Assembly: GCA_003141895.1 (NCBI GenBank)
Contig: PLNT01000044.1
Span: 1-40,473, forward strand
DNA from: Bacteroidales bacterium
GTDB taxonomy: Bacteria > Bacteroidota > Bacteroidia > Bacteroidales > VadinHA17
Reading direction: 5' to 3'
Length of the DNA: 40,473 nt
The notes below the pieces were generated by a model. That model had not been told where the DNA came from. It ran no database searches and worked only from the letters and a program-made list of their open reading frames with translations. Shown here piece by piece: positions 1 through 8,764 of this stretch. The position numbers were made by a program, and so were the translations under genes. Position 1 is the stretch's first letter. Each line of letters starts with the position of its first letter.

Positions 1-3
1 TAT

Positions 4-77
4 GGGGGTTTAGCTCAGTTGGCTAGAGCGTGTGACTGGCAGTCACAAGGTCGGGAGTTCGATTCTCCCAATCTCCA
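4..77 (+). tRNA. tRNA-Ala(GGC)
   Basis: A full cloverleaf can be drawn: 7-bp acceptor stem (4-10 with 70-76), D stem GCTC/GAGC, anticodon stem 31-35 with 43-47, seven-base loop with anticodon GGC at 38-40, and T arm 53-69 with loop TTCGATT. The third acceptor pair is G-U (position 6 with 74), the known alanine identity element, which confirms the anticodon-based call. CCA is not encoded, since ACAT follows the discriminator A. A rho-independent terminator follows directly. Confidence 0.95.
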
Positions 78-89
78 CATTAATAATCA

Positions 90-124
90 GACAGTTATAA
101 ACGAAAGTTGTAACTGTCTTTTTT
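90..124 (+). terminator. Rho-independent terminator of tRNA-Ala
   Basis: An 11-bp stem (90-100 with 108-118, one G-U pair) closes a 7-nt loop and is followed by six T residues (119-124). It begins 12 bases after the tRNA discriminator base, so it ends a short monocistronic tRNA transcript. Confidence 0.85.
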
Positions 125-128
125 ATTT

Positions 129-149
129 GAATACACAAATGAATACACA
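129..149. repeat. Tandem GAATACACA repeat after tRNA terminator
   Basis: The 9-mer GAATACACA occurs at 129-137 and 141-149 (period 12), right after the tRNA-Ala terminator. A different tandem pair (AGGTGCTAAT, period 11) lies in the same place after tRNA-Leu at the other end of the window. Tyrosine-recombinase elements commonly integrate at tRNA 3' ends, and their integrases bind short direct repeats beside the core site, so these may be remnants of attachment-site arms. No integrase gene remains in the window, so the interpretation is inference. Confidence 0.4.
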
Positions 150-459
150 GATTGCTTTTTAGCATCACAATTTAGCCATATCTCAAACTAGCTTTCAATC
201 TCATTTCATGATCATGTTCTGCCTTCAACAAGGTTAAAAGAGGTTCTTCAGTACATCCCACTTAGATTGGTATCTATTTAATCTTACCTGAGCTGATATA
301 TACCAATGTGCGAGTTAGCCGGTAATACTATCTTCAGAGCATACCTGGAGCTAATTCTGAAGATATTGACTCTTGCTGTATTGTCATCTTAACATTTGGC
401 TTGCTTCTGACTCACAGGAAAGTTTAGAATCCTCCCTCCGCTACAAAGCAGAAATGCTG
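150..459. other. Intergenic, no recognisable gene
   Basis: About 310 bases between the post-tRNA repeats and the terminator at 460. Both strands are broken by stops in all frames, and I recognise no conserved protein or RNA. Its position between a tRNA and a broken coding fragment suggests decayed, formerly mobile DNA, but nothing in it proves this. Confidence 0.4.
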
Positions 460-490
460 AAGCCTGTAAATTAACAACTTACAGGCTTTT
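460..490 (+). terminator. Terminator-like hairpin
   Basis: A perfect 10-bp stem, AAGCCTGTAA (460-469) with TTACAGGCTT (479-488), has a 9-nt loop and is followed by TTCTTTT. It looks like a rho-independent terminator, but no intact gene lies upstream on this strand, so it may be left over from a lost gene or RNA. Confidence 0.55.
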
Positions 491-524
491 CTTTTAAAAA
501 ATGGAAGCATATTGGAAACATTAA

Positions 525-755
525 CCTGTTTTTGTTTATAATCTTGCAAGACCCTATACGGAGGAATACCAGTATTATGAATGCCTTTGGGAAGACTATA
601 TTAAAAAAAAAGTATTGCCAAAATTCGAAAAAGAAAAGCCAGCTTGTGTCAGGTTAATATTATGTGAATCATGCCCCGCAGGGAAACAGAATCCAAACCC
701 TTGGCGTGTCGCCAACATTTCCTACAAAAACCACGCTAAAGGATTAATTAGTTAA
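525..755 (+). pseudogene. Broken coding fragment, unknown protein
   Basis: A frame runs open for about 76 codons to a TAA at 753-755. Its composition looks protein-like, with segments such as YEEYWE-type aromatic and acidic residues (EEYQYYECLWEDYIKKK) and LILCESCPAG. It has no start: the only upstream in-frame ATG (501) is followed by an in-frame TAA at 522-524. This is probably the surviving C-terminal part of a gene. The CESCPAG motif hints at a metal-binding or nucleic-acid-acting protein, but I do not recognise the family. Surrounding DNA looks decayed. Confidence 0.4.
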
Positions 756-835
756 TTTTCCCCCTTAAAGACTTCTTGAATTCACTTCAATCAACTGAGT
801 ATTCCGGATCATACTGTACATCCATGAAAAAGGTT

Positions 836-843
836 TAACTTTG
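836..843 (+). promoter_or_regulatory. Possible Bacteroidota -7 element for Fn3/propeller lipoprotein
   Basis: TAACTTTG matches the Bacteroidota -7 consensus TAnnTTTG and lies 41 bases before the ATG at 885 and 71 before the ATG at 915. No clear -33 TTG is present at the usual spacing, so support is limited. Confidence 0.35.
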
Positions 844-884
844 ATTAAATCCTGCCAGAAAAGGCTGAACATTATATATCTATT

Positions 885-2513
885 ATGAGAAAGTCAATCC
901 TAATATTTTTCGATATGAAAAATTTGTTTAGAATTTCAGGAGTAGTCATATTAGTTCTATCAATCATTTTGATTCACTCATGTAAGAAAGATAAGCCTAC
1001 GCCACCTGTTATAACAACAACTGCCATAACTGCAATATCACAAACCACTGCAACAAGTGGCGGAAATATAACAAGCGATGGGGGAGCAACTGTAACAGCA
1101 CGTGGAGTATGTTGGAGCACAACAACAAGGCCGACAACTGCATTAAGCACTAAAACCACAGATGGAACAGGGATAGGAATATTTACAAGTTCAATAACTG
1201 GATTAACAGCAGGCACCGTTTGTTATGTAAGAGCTTATGTCACCAACAGCGCAGGAACAGCTTACGGAAATGAAATAAGTTTTACAACAACTGCATCAAC
1301 AGTACCCGTCCTCACAACTACAGCAGCATCTGCAATAACACAAACCACCGCAACGAGTGGAGGAAATATAACAAGCGATGGGGGAGCATCAGTCACTGCA
1401 CGTGGTGTTTGCTGGAGCACAAGATCAAATCCTGTAGTCACAGGCAGTCATAGCACCGATGGTACAGGCACAGGTAGTTTTGTAAGCAATCTTACCGGAT
1501 TGACGGTCAATATAACATATTATGTGCGTGCTTATGCAAGGAACAGTGCCGGTACAGCTTATGGAAATGAACTAAGTTTTAATACAAGTGCTGTAACAAT
1601 GCAGGTTCAATGGGCATTAGAAACTGTAATATCAACTGGAGCATATTCTTCAGGAATTGCCATTACACCAGATAATTCCAAAATTATCGTTACAAATAAC
1701 ACTACTCCCGGAACAATAAAGGTTATATCCACCTCGAATTATGCTATATCAAGCATTAGCTATCCTGCAAATGGTTATCCAAATGGTGTTGCTGTTACTC
1801 CTGATGGTTTAACTGCGGTTGTAAATACAAGTAATCAAACAATATTTATAGATTTATCAACTAATTCAGTCAGAGGAAATTTTCCAGCGCCCTGCGTAGC
1901 TACTTCCCTTTATGGTATTGCTGTCACGCCTAATGGTAATAATGCCATTTATCCTGATTTAAGCTCTGGTTGTACCCAACAAGGATTGAGGTCAATTAAT
2001 ACCACAACTCCTTCCGGATCTTCTTTTATTCCAGTCAGTACTTCGGGTGTACTGTACGGGATTGATATTACACCAGACGGTTCTTCAGCAATCGTTACAA
2101 CATTCTCTCTTGGTTCTCCTAAAAAAGTAAACCTTCTTACTTCAGTAGTTCAAAATATTAGCGGGATGAATGGCTCTTACGGTGTTGCGATCTTGCATAA
2201 TGGAAATGAAGCGCTCATAGAGAGTGATTCGCTTAAACGTGTTTCCTTAACCAGTAATATGGTAACAAAAAACATTTCGGATATATATAGCACCACCTTT
2301 CAAAGTATAGCCATTACAGCCGATGATAAATATGCCTTTGTGGTCGGGGATTTTAAGAAAATAGTTGTTTCGCTTACCGACAATACTGTTATACAAACAT
2401 TTTCTACCGGAGGAACCAATGTTGCCACGACTTCAGATGGTTCAAGATTTTTTGTAACGAATAGTTATAATGGAACTGTAAGTGTTTATAAAAAAGTAAT
2501 TCCTGGGAAGTAG
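885..2513 (+). CDS. Lipoprotein with two Fn3-like modules and a YVTN-type beta-propeller
   Basis: A 542-residue exported protein. A hydrophobic signal ends in a lipobox-like IHSC with Cys33, so a lipoprotein is likely. Met11 (base 915) gives a more typical signal peptide (MKNLF...C23) and may be the real start. Residues about 42-236 hold two roughly 100-residue repeats of the type common in Bacteroidota surface proteins (SGGNITSDGG...VTARGVCWS...YYVRAYxxNSAGTAYGNE). The two copies are very similar at DNA level, which implies recent duplication. Residues about 240-540 hold repeated AITPDxxxxIV and VAVTPDGLTAVV motifs typical of YVTN/WD40-like seven-bladed propellers. The role is probably surface binding or adhesion; no catalytic motif is visible. 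The intergenic stretch to the next gene is about 300 bases with nothing recognisable. Confidence 0.85.
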   Translation: MRKSILIFFDMKNLFRISGVVILVLSIILIHSCKKDKPTPPVITTTAITAISQTTATSGGNITSDGGATVTARGVCWSTTTRPTTALSTKTTDGTGIGIFTSSITGLTAGTVCYVRAYVTNSAGTAYGNEISFTTTASTVPVLTTTAASAITQTTATSGGNITSDGGASVTARGVCWSTRSNPVVTGSHSTDGTGTGSFVSNLTGLTVNITYYVRAYARNSAGTAYGNELSFNTSAVTMQVQWALETVISTGAYSSGIAITPDNSKIIVTNNTTPGTIKVISTSNYAISSISYPANGYPNGVAVTPDGLTAVVNTSNQTIFIDLSTNSVRGNFPAPCVATSLYGIAVTPNGNNAIYPDLSSGCTQQGLRSINTTTPSGSSFIPVSTSGVLYGIDITPDGSSAIVTTFSLGSPKKVNLLTSVVQNISGMNGSYGVAILHNGNEALIESDSLKRVSLTSNMVTKNISDIYSTTFQSIAITADDKYAFVVGDFKKIVVSLTDNTVIQTFSTGGTNVATTSDGSRFFVTNSYNGTVSVYKKVIPGK

Positions 2514-2810
2514 GTGTTCGGGTATACTCTCTTTGCTCCGGGATAACAGAATAAACAAACTGTAGGTAACCCGGGCAAATCGCAACCCTCACTTGGATTA
2601 ATGCGAGCCTGCGGCATACAATTTTAATCGTCAATCGTGGGTTTGCAATAAGCAATATTTCCTGACACATCAAGGCCAAGCCCGATGGGTTATTTGGGAA
2701 AAACAGGCATATTGATCAGCCAACAGCTACGCCTATTCAATGACCGTCTGGATAGCCTTTTCCTGCTTATCTGGAAGATACCAATACTTACAGAGAATGT
2801 CCTGAGTAAT

Positions 2811-5420
2811 TTATTGCAAAATTATCTTTTCTGTGGCCTTAATTTTATTATTGGCGTCATATACCTGTAATACATACACGCCTTTCCTAGACCAATGTGA
2901 TGTGTTTATTTCATATTTAGACTGACTAACCTTTGTTTGGAATACGGTAGTTCCAAGCTGGTTCATTATTTTAATTGTGTAATCCTGAATACTCAAATAT
3001 TCACTCAAGTCAATGGTTAAATAATCTGTTACGGGATTTGGATAGATTTTAATTATATCCTCATAAGTATCATTTATGCCAGTTATTCCCTTATCCTGGG
3101 TCACTGTAACTGTTTTATCTGCAAGACCTGAACTGGAAACTGTTATAGTTGCTATTCTGATTGAGGTTGTTGTGTTTGCTTGTGCAGTTAATGTAATGGT
3201 TGCATCTCCATTACCACTTGAACTACTTACCCCTAACCATGAGTCTGAACTTATAACAGTCCAATTGGTATTTGAAGCAATATTGAAAGTGCCACTTGAA
3301 TCCTTTTCTGAACTTAAGGTCAAGGTTGTAAGAGAGATATTAAGATATGCAGTCGAGCCAATTTGGGTCACTGTAATTGTTTTGGATTCAAGACCAACGC
3401 TTGAAATCGTCAAAGTTGCTGTTCTTGGTGTGGTTGTTGTGTTTGCTTGTGCTGTTAATGTAATAGTACTATTACCTAAACCACTTGCGCTACTAACAGC
3501 TAACCATGATTCTGAACTTGAAACAGACCAATTGGCATTTGAACTAATATTGAAACTTGAAGTGCTATTAGCAGGAGCATCAATGTTTATAGAATTGGTC
3601 GAAACCGTTAAGGTTAAAATATCAGAAATTAATCGTTTCCATACTCCTGAAGACCCAACATAGATATAGTTTCCACCTATGGTTGTTGAAGATACATTAT
3701 AACTATTCAACCCATCATTCAGAGCAACCCAACTGCTACCACCATTAGATGATAAATATACACCACTACCTTGAGTTCCTGCAAAAACATTACTGCCATT
3801 TATAGCTAATGACAACACATATAGAGCGTTCCCAGATAAACCATTATTAACGGCTGTCCAGCTATTTCCATTATCAGTCGATTTATATATTCCACCTCCA
3901 TAATAATTTACAAATACTCCAGCAAATATATTGCTTCCGCTTATTGCCAATGTCTGCACCCAAGTGTTTGCGGGTAACCCGTTATTCGCTGCTGACCATG
4001 CGCTACCATTATTGGTTGATAAGTAAATACCGTCATCGAAAGTTGCGGCAAAGATATTGCTTCCATTAATAACTATGGATTTCACAGATTGGCTTGTCAT
4101 GCCATTATTTACGGCTGTCCAGCTACTGCCATTATTAGTTGATAGATAAATACCATCTCCATCAGTTCCAGCAAAAATATTGCTGCCGCTTATTGCAATG
4201 GAATTCACATTTAAGCCAAGGGTTGATATGCCGTTATTAACGGCTGTCCAATTGTCCCCATCATCAGTCGATAAGAAAACACCCTGAGAAGTTCCGGCAA
4301 ATATATTGCTGCCGCTTATTGCAATCGTATGAATATTTAAACCAATTCCTGATAAACCATTACTCTTATGTGTCCAGCTATCTCCTTCGTTAGTTGATAA
4401 GAAAACTCCATTAGGAGTCCCGGCAAATATACTGCTCCCGCTTACCGCAAATGAATTTGCCCCTATAGCAGAAATCCCATTATTCACAGGCGTCCAGCTG
4501 CTGCCATTATTAGTTGATAATATAACACCACTCGGAGTTCCTGCAAAAATATTACTCCCATTTATGGCTATTGTCTGAATGCCATAGTTTGCTGAGCCAC
4601 TATTTATACCTGCCCAATTGCTGCCATTATTAGTTGATAAGAACACTCCACTCCAAGTTCCTGCGAAGATATTGCTACTGCTTATGGCTATTGAGGATAC
4701 ACTACCTGATAAGCCAGTATTAATAGAAGTCCAATTACTACCATTATCTGTTGATAAGAAAGCACCTCCTCCAGTTCCTAAATAAACACTAGTTCCATTT
4801 ATAGTTATTTCACTCACATACAAGCTCATGCCTGATAATTCGTTATTCACCAGTGACCAACTATTGCCGTTATTTGTTGATAAAAATACGCCACTGTCGT
4901 AAGTTCCGGCAAATATATTGCTCCCGCTCGTAGCAACTGACCTTACATCTAAACTTGCTAAGCCATTATTCACAGCTGTCCATGCACTACCATTATTAGT
5001 AGATAGGAATACACCACTCCCAGTTCCTGCAAAGATATTACTTCCGTTTATGCCTATCGAGTACACAGTTAATCCCAGACCTGATAAGCCATTGTTTATT
5101 TCTGTCCAATTACTTCCATTATCCGTTGATAAGTAAATGCCACCATCAGTTCCCGCAAAGATATTGCTTCCACTTATGGTTATTGAACGCACAAATGTAT
5201 TTGATAAACCACTATTCACAGCAGTCCAGTTACTGCCATTATCAGTAGATAGAAATATCCCTTTTCCACTTATACCAGCATATATATAACTTGTTATAGG
5301 GTCAACAGTTAATACATTAATATTTCCGCCATAAAGTCCATTGTTGGCTGGTTGCCACTGGGCAAAACCTACACTTAATAAAGAGAGGTTACAAAGAATA
5401 AATAAAAATACTTTTTTCAT
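2811..5420 (-). CDS. Secreted BNR-like repeat protein with two BACON domains and type IX secretion tail
   Basis: An 869-residue exported protein. A Sec signal peptide covers residues 1-20 (cut near FA|Q). Residues about 35-595 hold 13 copies of a roughly 40-residue unit (LSTNNGSxWTxVNNGLS...IAISGSNIFAGT) resembling BNR/sortilin-type propeller blades. Two BACON-like beta-sandwich domains follow (about 598-690 and 692-775; motifs NWSVSSSESWLAVS and NWTVISSDSWLGVS). Residues 782-869 are a type IX secretion sorting domain (IKIYPNPVTDYLTIDL ... GVYVLQVYDANNKIKATEKIIL), so the protein is probably sent across the outer membrane and anchored or released by the Por machinery. Function is likely binding, perhaps to glycans or mucins given the BACON domains. 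The gene reads toward the lipoprotein at 885. The near-identical repeats make this a region prone to copy-number change and assembly error. Confidence 0.9.
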   Translation of the reverse strand: MKKVFLFILCNLSLLSVGFAQWQPANNGLYGGNINVLTVDPITSYIYAGISGKGIFLSTDNGSNWTAVNSGLSNTFVRSITISGSNIFAGTDGGIYLSTDNGSNWTEINNGLSGLGLTVYSIGINGSNIFAGTGSGVFLSTNNGSAWTAVNNGLASLDVRSVATSGSNIFAGTYDSGVFLSTNNGNSWSLVNNELSGMSLYVSEITINGTSVYLGTGGGAFLSTDNGSNWTSINTGLSGSVSSIAISSSNIFAGTWSGVFLSTNNGSNWAGINSGSANYGIQTIAINGSNIFAGTPSGVILSTNNGSSWTPVNNGISAIGANSFAVSGSSIFAGTPNGVFLSTNEGDSWTHKSNGLSGIGLNIHTIAISGSNIFAGTSQGVFLSTDDGDNWTAVNNGISTLGLNVNSIAISGSNIFAGTDGDGIYLSTNNGSSWTAVNNGMTSQSVKSIVINGSNIFAATFDDGIYLSTNNGSAWSAANNGLPANTWVQTLAISGSNIFAGVFVNYYGGGIYKSTDNGNSWTAVNNGLSGNALYVLSLAINGSNVFAGTQGSGVYLSSNGGSSWVALNDGLNSYNVSSTTIGGNYIYVGSSGVWKRLISDILTLTVSTNSINIDAPANSTSSFNISSNANWSVSSSESWLAVSSASGLGNSTITLTAQANTTTTPRTATLTISSVGLESKTITVTQIGSTAYLNISLTTLTLSSEKDSSGTFNIASNTNWTVISSDSWLGVSSSSGNGDATITLTAQANTTTSIRIATITVSSSGLADKTVTVTQDKGITGINDTYEDIIKIYPNPVTDYLTIDLSEYLSIQDYTIKIMNQLGTTVFQTKVSQSKYEINTSHWSRKGVYVLQVYDANNKIKATEKIILQ

Positions 5421-5618
5421 GTAGAAAATTTAACCTGGGTGAGAATTCATCAGAAGCTGAGCCTCCAAAATTGAATGAATGAAATGAATGAGCTGATAAT
5501 ATTTTTTGTCTGACTTTATTTCACATCAATACATCATTACCAAAGATATTAAAGACAGGTATTAATTCCTACTTTGGAGTAGAAAATATTTTTGAAGCGT
5601 CACTTGTTGATTACCTTA

Positions 5619-6374
5619 CTACCTGTCAATCCATCTCTTAAATTCAGGAACCTTATCGCGACTGACAACAAATAGATCACTTTTTTCAAGATTTTTAAGC
5701 GTAAGCTGCAATCTGCTTGAGGAATAACTGTACATCAGTGAAATTGATTCTATGTTTACGATACATTCCCGGTTAATCCTGAAGAACTTACGAGGGTCTA
5801 CCATTGTCTGCAGCTGCTCGAGAGAATAATCAATCCCATAATCCTTTCCCTGGAAATCACTCAGAAAAACACTTCTAGCATTTATGTGAAAATGGCTTAT
5901 TTCTCCGATTGGTACTGACCGGTATTTATCTCCTATCTTAATCAGAAATCGCGATTTAAACTGATTCCTGAACTCAAATAAAAGCTGTTTGAAATCCTGC
6001 TTAAAAGGATCTTTGTCAGCATAAAGTTTTTTGAACTTGGCTAATGCTGCATTGAGTAATCCTTCTTCAATTGGTTTAAGAAGATAATCTATACTATTCA
6101 CTTTGAAAGCTTTGAGAATATATTCATCATAAGCCGTTGTGAAAATTATGGGGATTTCAATATTTGCAGTTTCAAAAATTTCAAAACACAATCCGTCATC
6201 AAGCTGAATATCCATAAGGATAAGATCGGGCTGAGGATTCTCCTGAATTCTATTTATCGTTCCTTCAACAGTTTCAATAACTCCCAGAATAGTTATCGAT
6301 TTATCTATCTTCATCAATAACCTTATAAGCTTATCAGCAGCAGGTTTCTCATTTTCAATTATAAGTATATTCAT
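5619..6374 (-). CDS. LytTR-family response regulator
   Basis: A 251-residue cytoplasmic regulator. The receiver domain (1-120) has the acidic pocket E7/E9, phospho-acceptor D55 in LILMDIQ, T80 and K100 in YLLKPI. The C-terminal half (about 143-251) is a LytTR DNA-binding domain (IGEISHFHINARSVFL ... FFRINRECIVNIESI). Its ATG overlaps the stop of the upstream kinase by one base (TAATG), so the two are translationally coupled and form a cognate pair. LytTR regulators usually bind repeats upstream of target promoters; the adjacent exported-protein genes are possible targets, but no site was identified. Confidence 0.93.
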   Translation of the reverse strand: MNILIIENEKPAADKLIRLLMKIDKSITILGVIETVEGTINRIQENPQPDLILMDIQLDDGLCFEIFETANIEIPIIFTTAYDEYILKAFKVNSIDYLLKPIEEGLLNAALAKFKKLYADKDPFKQDFKQLLFEFRNQFKSRFLIKIGDKYRSVPIGEISHFHINARSVFLSDFQGKDYGIDYSLEQLQTMVDPRKFFRINRECIVNIESISLMYSYSSSRLQLTLKNLEKSDLFVVSRDKVPEFKRWIDR

Positions 6375-7480
6375 TATAACAGAGGAATTTTAACAGTAAA
6401 TTCAGTACCGGTCTCTTCAATAATTAATGCCTTCCTTGTTACGAGGTTAACTCTCTGACTGAGATTACTGAGTCCGATTTGAGTAGATTTTAACTGAACA
6501 GCCATTTTCTGCAGGTTATTTTTTACAACAATGTGTTTATTTTCAATATAAATTGAAATCATCAATGGACTCTCCCTGGTCGCCTTATTGTGTTTTATGG
6601 CATTTTCAATAAGTATCTGAAGCGATACAGGCAGGATTTCCGAATTGTCATTTTCATCAACATTGACCTGAAGCTGAATTTTTCCGTCATCACGTATTTT
6701 GTGAAGAAAGAAATAATCTTTTATGAATGCTATTTCTGTACGCAGGGGAACCTTATCTTTTGAACTATATTCGAGAATATAGCGGTAAATTGATGATAAT
6801 CTGCCAATAAATTCCTCAGCAACCTCCGGCTGGGTTGCAACGAGGGCAGATAAAGTATTCAGACTATTAAACAGGAAATGTGGATTTACCTGGTTCTTTA
6901 ATGTCTCATTCTGAAAAATCAGATTTTCTTCCCGAAGCTTTTGTTCCCTCCTTAATGAAGCCTGCCAGAGTAAAACAATGAATATTATGGCTCCGAAAGA
7001 CAATCCAATGATTGTTGATTTAAACCAGGCCTGAAAACCAGTATGAATAAAATCTGAAAATACCTTCGAAAGATCTTCTCCACTTACCCAGTACCCAACA
7101 TACTGCAATAAAATGAAAAGTATCATTGAGACAATCAGGCAACCGCCCAGAAAGATCAAAAACCGTGACAGGACAACGCGAGTGATCTCTCCGGGGCTCC
7201 TATCGAAATTTAAGTCAGCGAACAACTTCGCTCCCAAATATATAAAGACCTCAAGCTGAACAAACAACATTATAAAAACGCCATAAGGGTAAAAAGAAGA
7301 AGAAGCACTATTGTTTCCTGTCAGAGCGGCAATGACAGTAATAACTAACGAAAATACAAGAAAAGCAATATGCGAAACAGGTTTGCGAAGATTAAGGAAA
7401 TCATATAATGGGGCTGCTTTCATTTTAACAAATTTAATATTTCTAAGATGATTATCTCTTACTTTAAGGCAAATGGGCAA
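6374..7480 (-). CDS. LytS/YehU-type sensor histidine kinase
   Basis: The frame is 368 residues, but the start is better placed at Met20 (base 7423, MKAAPLYDF), giving 349 residues and removing an atypical N-terminus. Four hydrophobic segments fall at about 37-55, 66-86, 105-127 and 156-173. The His_kinase domain (PF06580 type) follows: H-box NPHFLFNSLNTL with H201 as phospho-acceptor, and an ATP-binding N-box (LQILIENAIKHN, N293) plus a short G-box region (IGLSNLSQRV). There is no periplasmic sensor domain, so the signal is probably sensed in or near the membrane. It is the partner of the response regulator that overlaps its stop by one base. Confidence 0.92.
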   Translation of the reverse strand: MPICLKVRDNHLRNIKFVKMKAAPLYDFLNLRKPVSHIAFLVFSLVITVIAALTGNNSASSSFYPYGVFIMLFVQLEVFIYLGAKLFADLNFDRSPGEITRVVLSRFLIFLGGCLIVSMILFILLQYVGYWVSGEDLSKVFSDFIHTGFQAWFKSTIIGLSFGAIIFIVLLWQASLRREQKLREENLIFQNETLKNQVNPHFLFNSLNTLSALVATQPEVAEEFIGRLSSIYRYILEYSSKDKVPLRTEIAFIKDYFFLHKIRDDGKIQLQVNVDENDNSEILPVSLQILIENAIKHNKATRESPLMISIYIENKHIVVKNNLQKMAVQLKSTQIGLSNLSQRVNLVTRKALIIEETGTEFTVKIPLL

Positions 7481-7500
7481 TTTCTAAAATTGCACTTTAT

Positions 7501-8343
7501 TTATTGAATTTTGTCAACCCTGATTTCCCTGATAGTCTTAGCCAGGAATTTGTTATCAAAGCCTTTCATCTGAATTTCCTGAATTGTTCCTGACTACGTG
7601 TCGGCAAATTCAATAAGCCCCGTTTTAAGAGAAACCCATGTAGTGCCCCAGTATTGTTCCGTGCCTTTGCTCTTTATCTGATCCATATTAATTTCAAGCA
7701 GATTATCAACTGCCCTGTATTCAATGATGGCACATAATTCGTTATTCATTTCGGAAACACCGGTCCAGCGGATCTGTATATTATCATGAGAATATTTACC
7801 GACTCCCCCCATTTCAAAACTTGCTGCTTTGGGATGAATTACATAATACATATTAAGTTTCAATGAGTCAGTATATATCCATGCATACAACTCAATCATC
7901 ATCATATCCCAGACTAAATTTTTAGCAAATACACTCTCGGTTTTTGGAGGGAAATTCTTAAAACTACTTTTGTCGAGCATCCTGGAAGAAGGCACATATT
8001 TCATATTCTCCATATATTCCTGTTTTACCCCAACAGGAAAAGGGTCAGAAAAATTATTTGATGAAGAGATGAAAACATTATTCCACTTTGCACTATCTCC
8101 TTGCAGTCCTGTGGTATAATCACCTGTAATTTTCATTTTACCTGTAAAATTACCGTATAAATCCCTGTTTGTATAAATTGCTGTCATCCTGTATTTCTGT
8201 TCTGTTTTTATATGAACCTTCGGCAATTCATTCAGGTACTTTCTGCAAACTGCTTTTTCGCTCTGCGCATTAACGGCTGACGACAGGATAAAAATGATAC
8301 CTATCAATAATCCTGTCCGAACTGAATTCAATTTCTTTTTCAT
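7501..8343 (-). CDS. Secreted protein of unknown function, frame interrupted by TAG near its end
   Basis: A Sec signal peptide (residues 1-26, SSAVNA|Q) precedes about 220 residues with no domain I recognise. Mixed beta-type composition and aromatic content suggest a periplasmic or surface protein. The first stop is TAG at 7594-7596 (249 residues). The same frame then continues for 30 sense codons (SGTIQEIQMKGFDNKFLAKT..., ending REIRVDKIQ) to TAA at 7501-7503. This extension has ordinary protein composition, so the likely ancestral product is about 280 residues and the TAG is a nonsense mutation, a sequencing error, or rarely read through. I give the full extent; a strict annotation would end at 7594. 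The kinase gene follows on the same strand. Confidence 0.7.
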
Positions 8344-8764
8344 CTGGCTTAATTTTTAAAGTTAAAATCTAATCTGATGTCAAAGTAAATAAAGGAAGGT
8401 GCCCATTAAAAATTAAATATGCAGAGAGGTAAGGATGCCCTGCTGGATCGTGTAATATAGTGTTTCAATCGTAGGAATGCCTGTAATTATTTTATACTCC
8501 GCAAAATGCTTTTTATTGAAAGAGACACCCGGATTGGGTAAAGATTTTGTTTAAACGAAAAAATTAATTATGTTTACACAACATGGCCTGATCGCCAGAA
8601 TAATCTAACGCGTAAACTCAGATTCAAGAAAATAACATTGTCTAAAATGCAGTGAAGATTTTATACGTCCCATGTTGGTACAAAGAATATTCACTTACCC
8701 TGTGACAATAAAGAAATAGTTTTTAACTTCGGTCTTTTAGATCCTTGAAATTGGCGAGTAATTA
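8344..8764. other. Divergent intergenic region, no recognisable gene
   Basis: This 421-base region lies between divergently transcribed genes (secreted protein leftward, ABC transporter rightward), so it must hold promoters for both. I find only near-matches to TAnnTTTG, for example TAACTTCG in the last 50 bases before the ABC gene. No RNA gene, riboswitch or clear operator is evident. Confidence 0.4.

Noticed and set aside
430-446. TCCTCCCTCCGCTAC as the 3' end of a tRNA or tmRNA att copy
   Set aside because: It resembles a tRNA 3' end, but no T-arm pairing partner exists upstream and it does not match either tRNA in the window, so support is too weak.
2685-2870. 61-codon ORF between the two surface protein genes
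   Set aside because: No start context, overlaps the end of the BNR/BACON gene on the other strand, and resembles no known small protein.
3076-3663. 195-codon plus-strand ORF opposite the BACON region
   Set aside because: It is antisense to a well-supported protein and arises from repeat bias in the BACON coding sequence; its composition (Val/Leu-rich with no domain) is typical of a shadow frame.
7594-7596. TAG as pyrrolysine or a reassigned codon
   Set aside because: At least one other gene in the window ends at TAG in an ordinary place (the 12834-12836 stop, one base before the next ATG), and no pyl genes are visible, so code change is not supported.
8459-8527. Loose inverted repeat GTGTTTCAAT/ATTGAAAGAGACAC upstream of the ABC operon
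   Set aside because: Arms contain a gap, the loop is about 45 bases, and such matches are expected by chance in AT-rich DNA.
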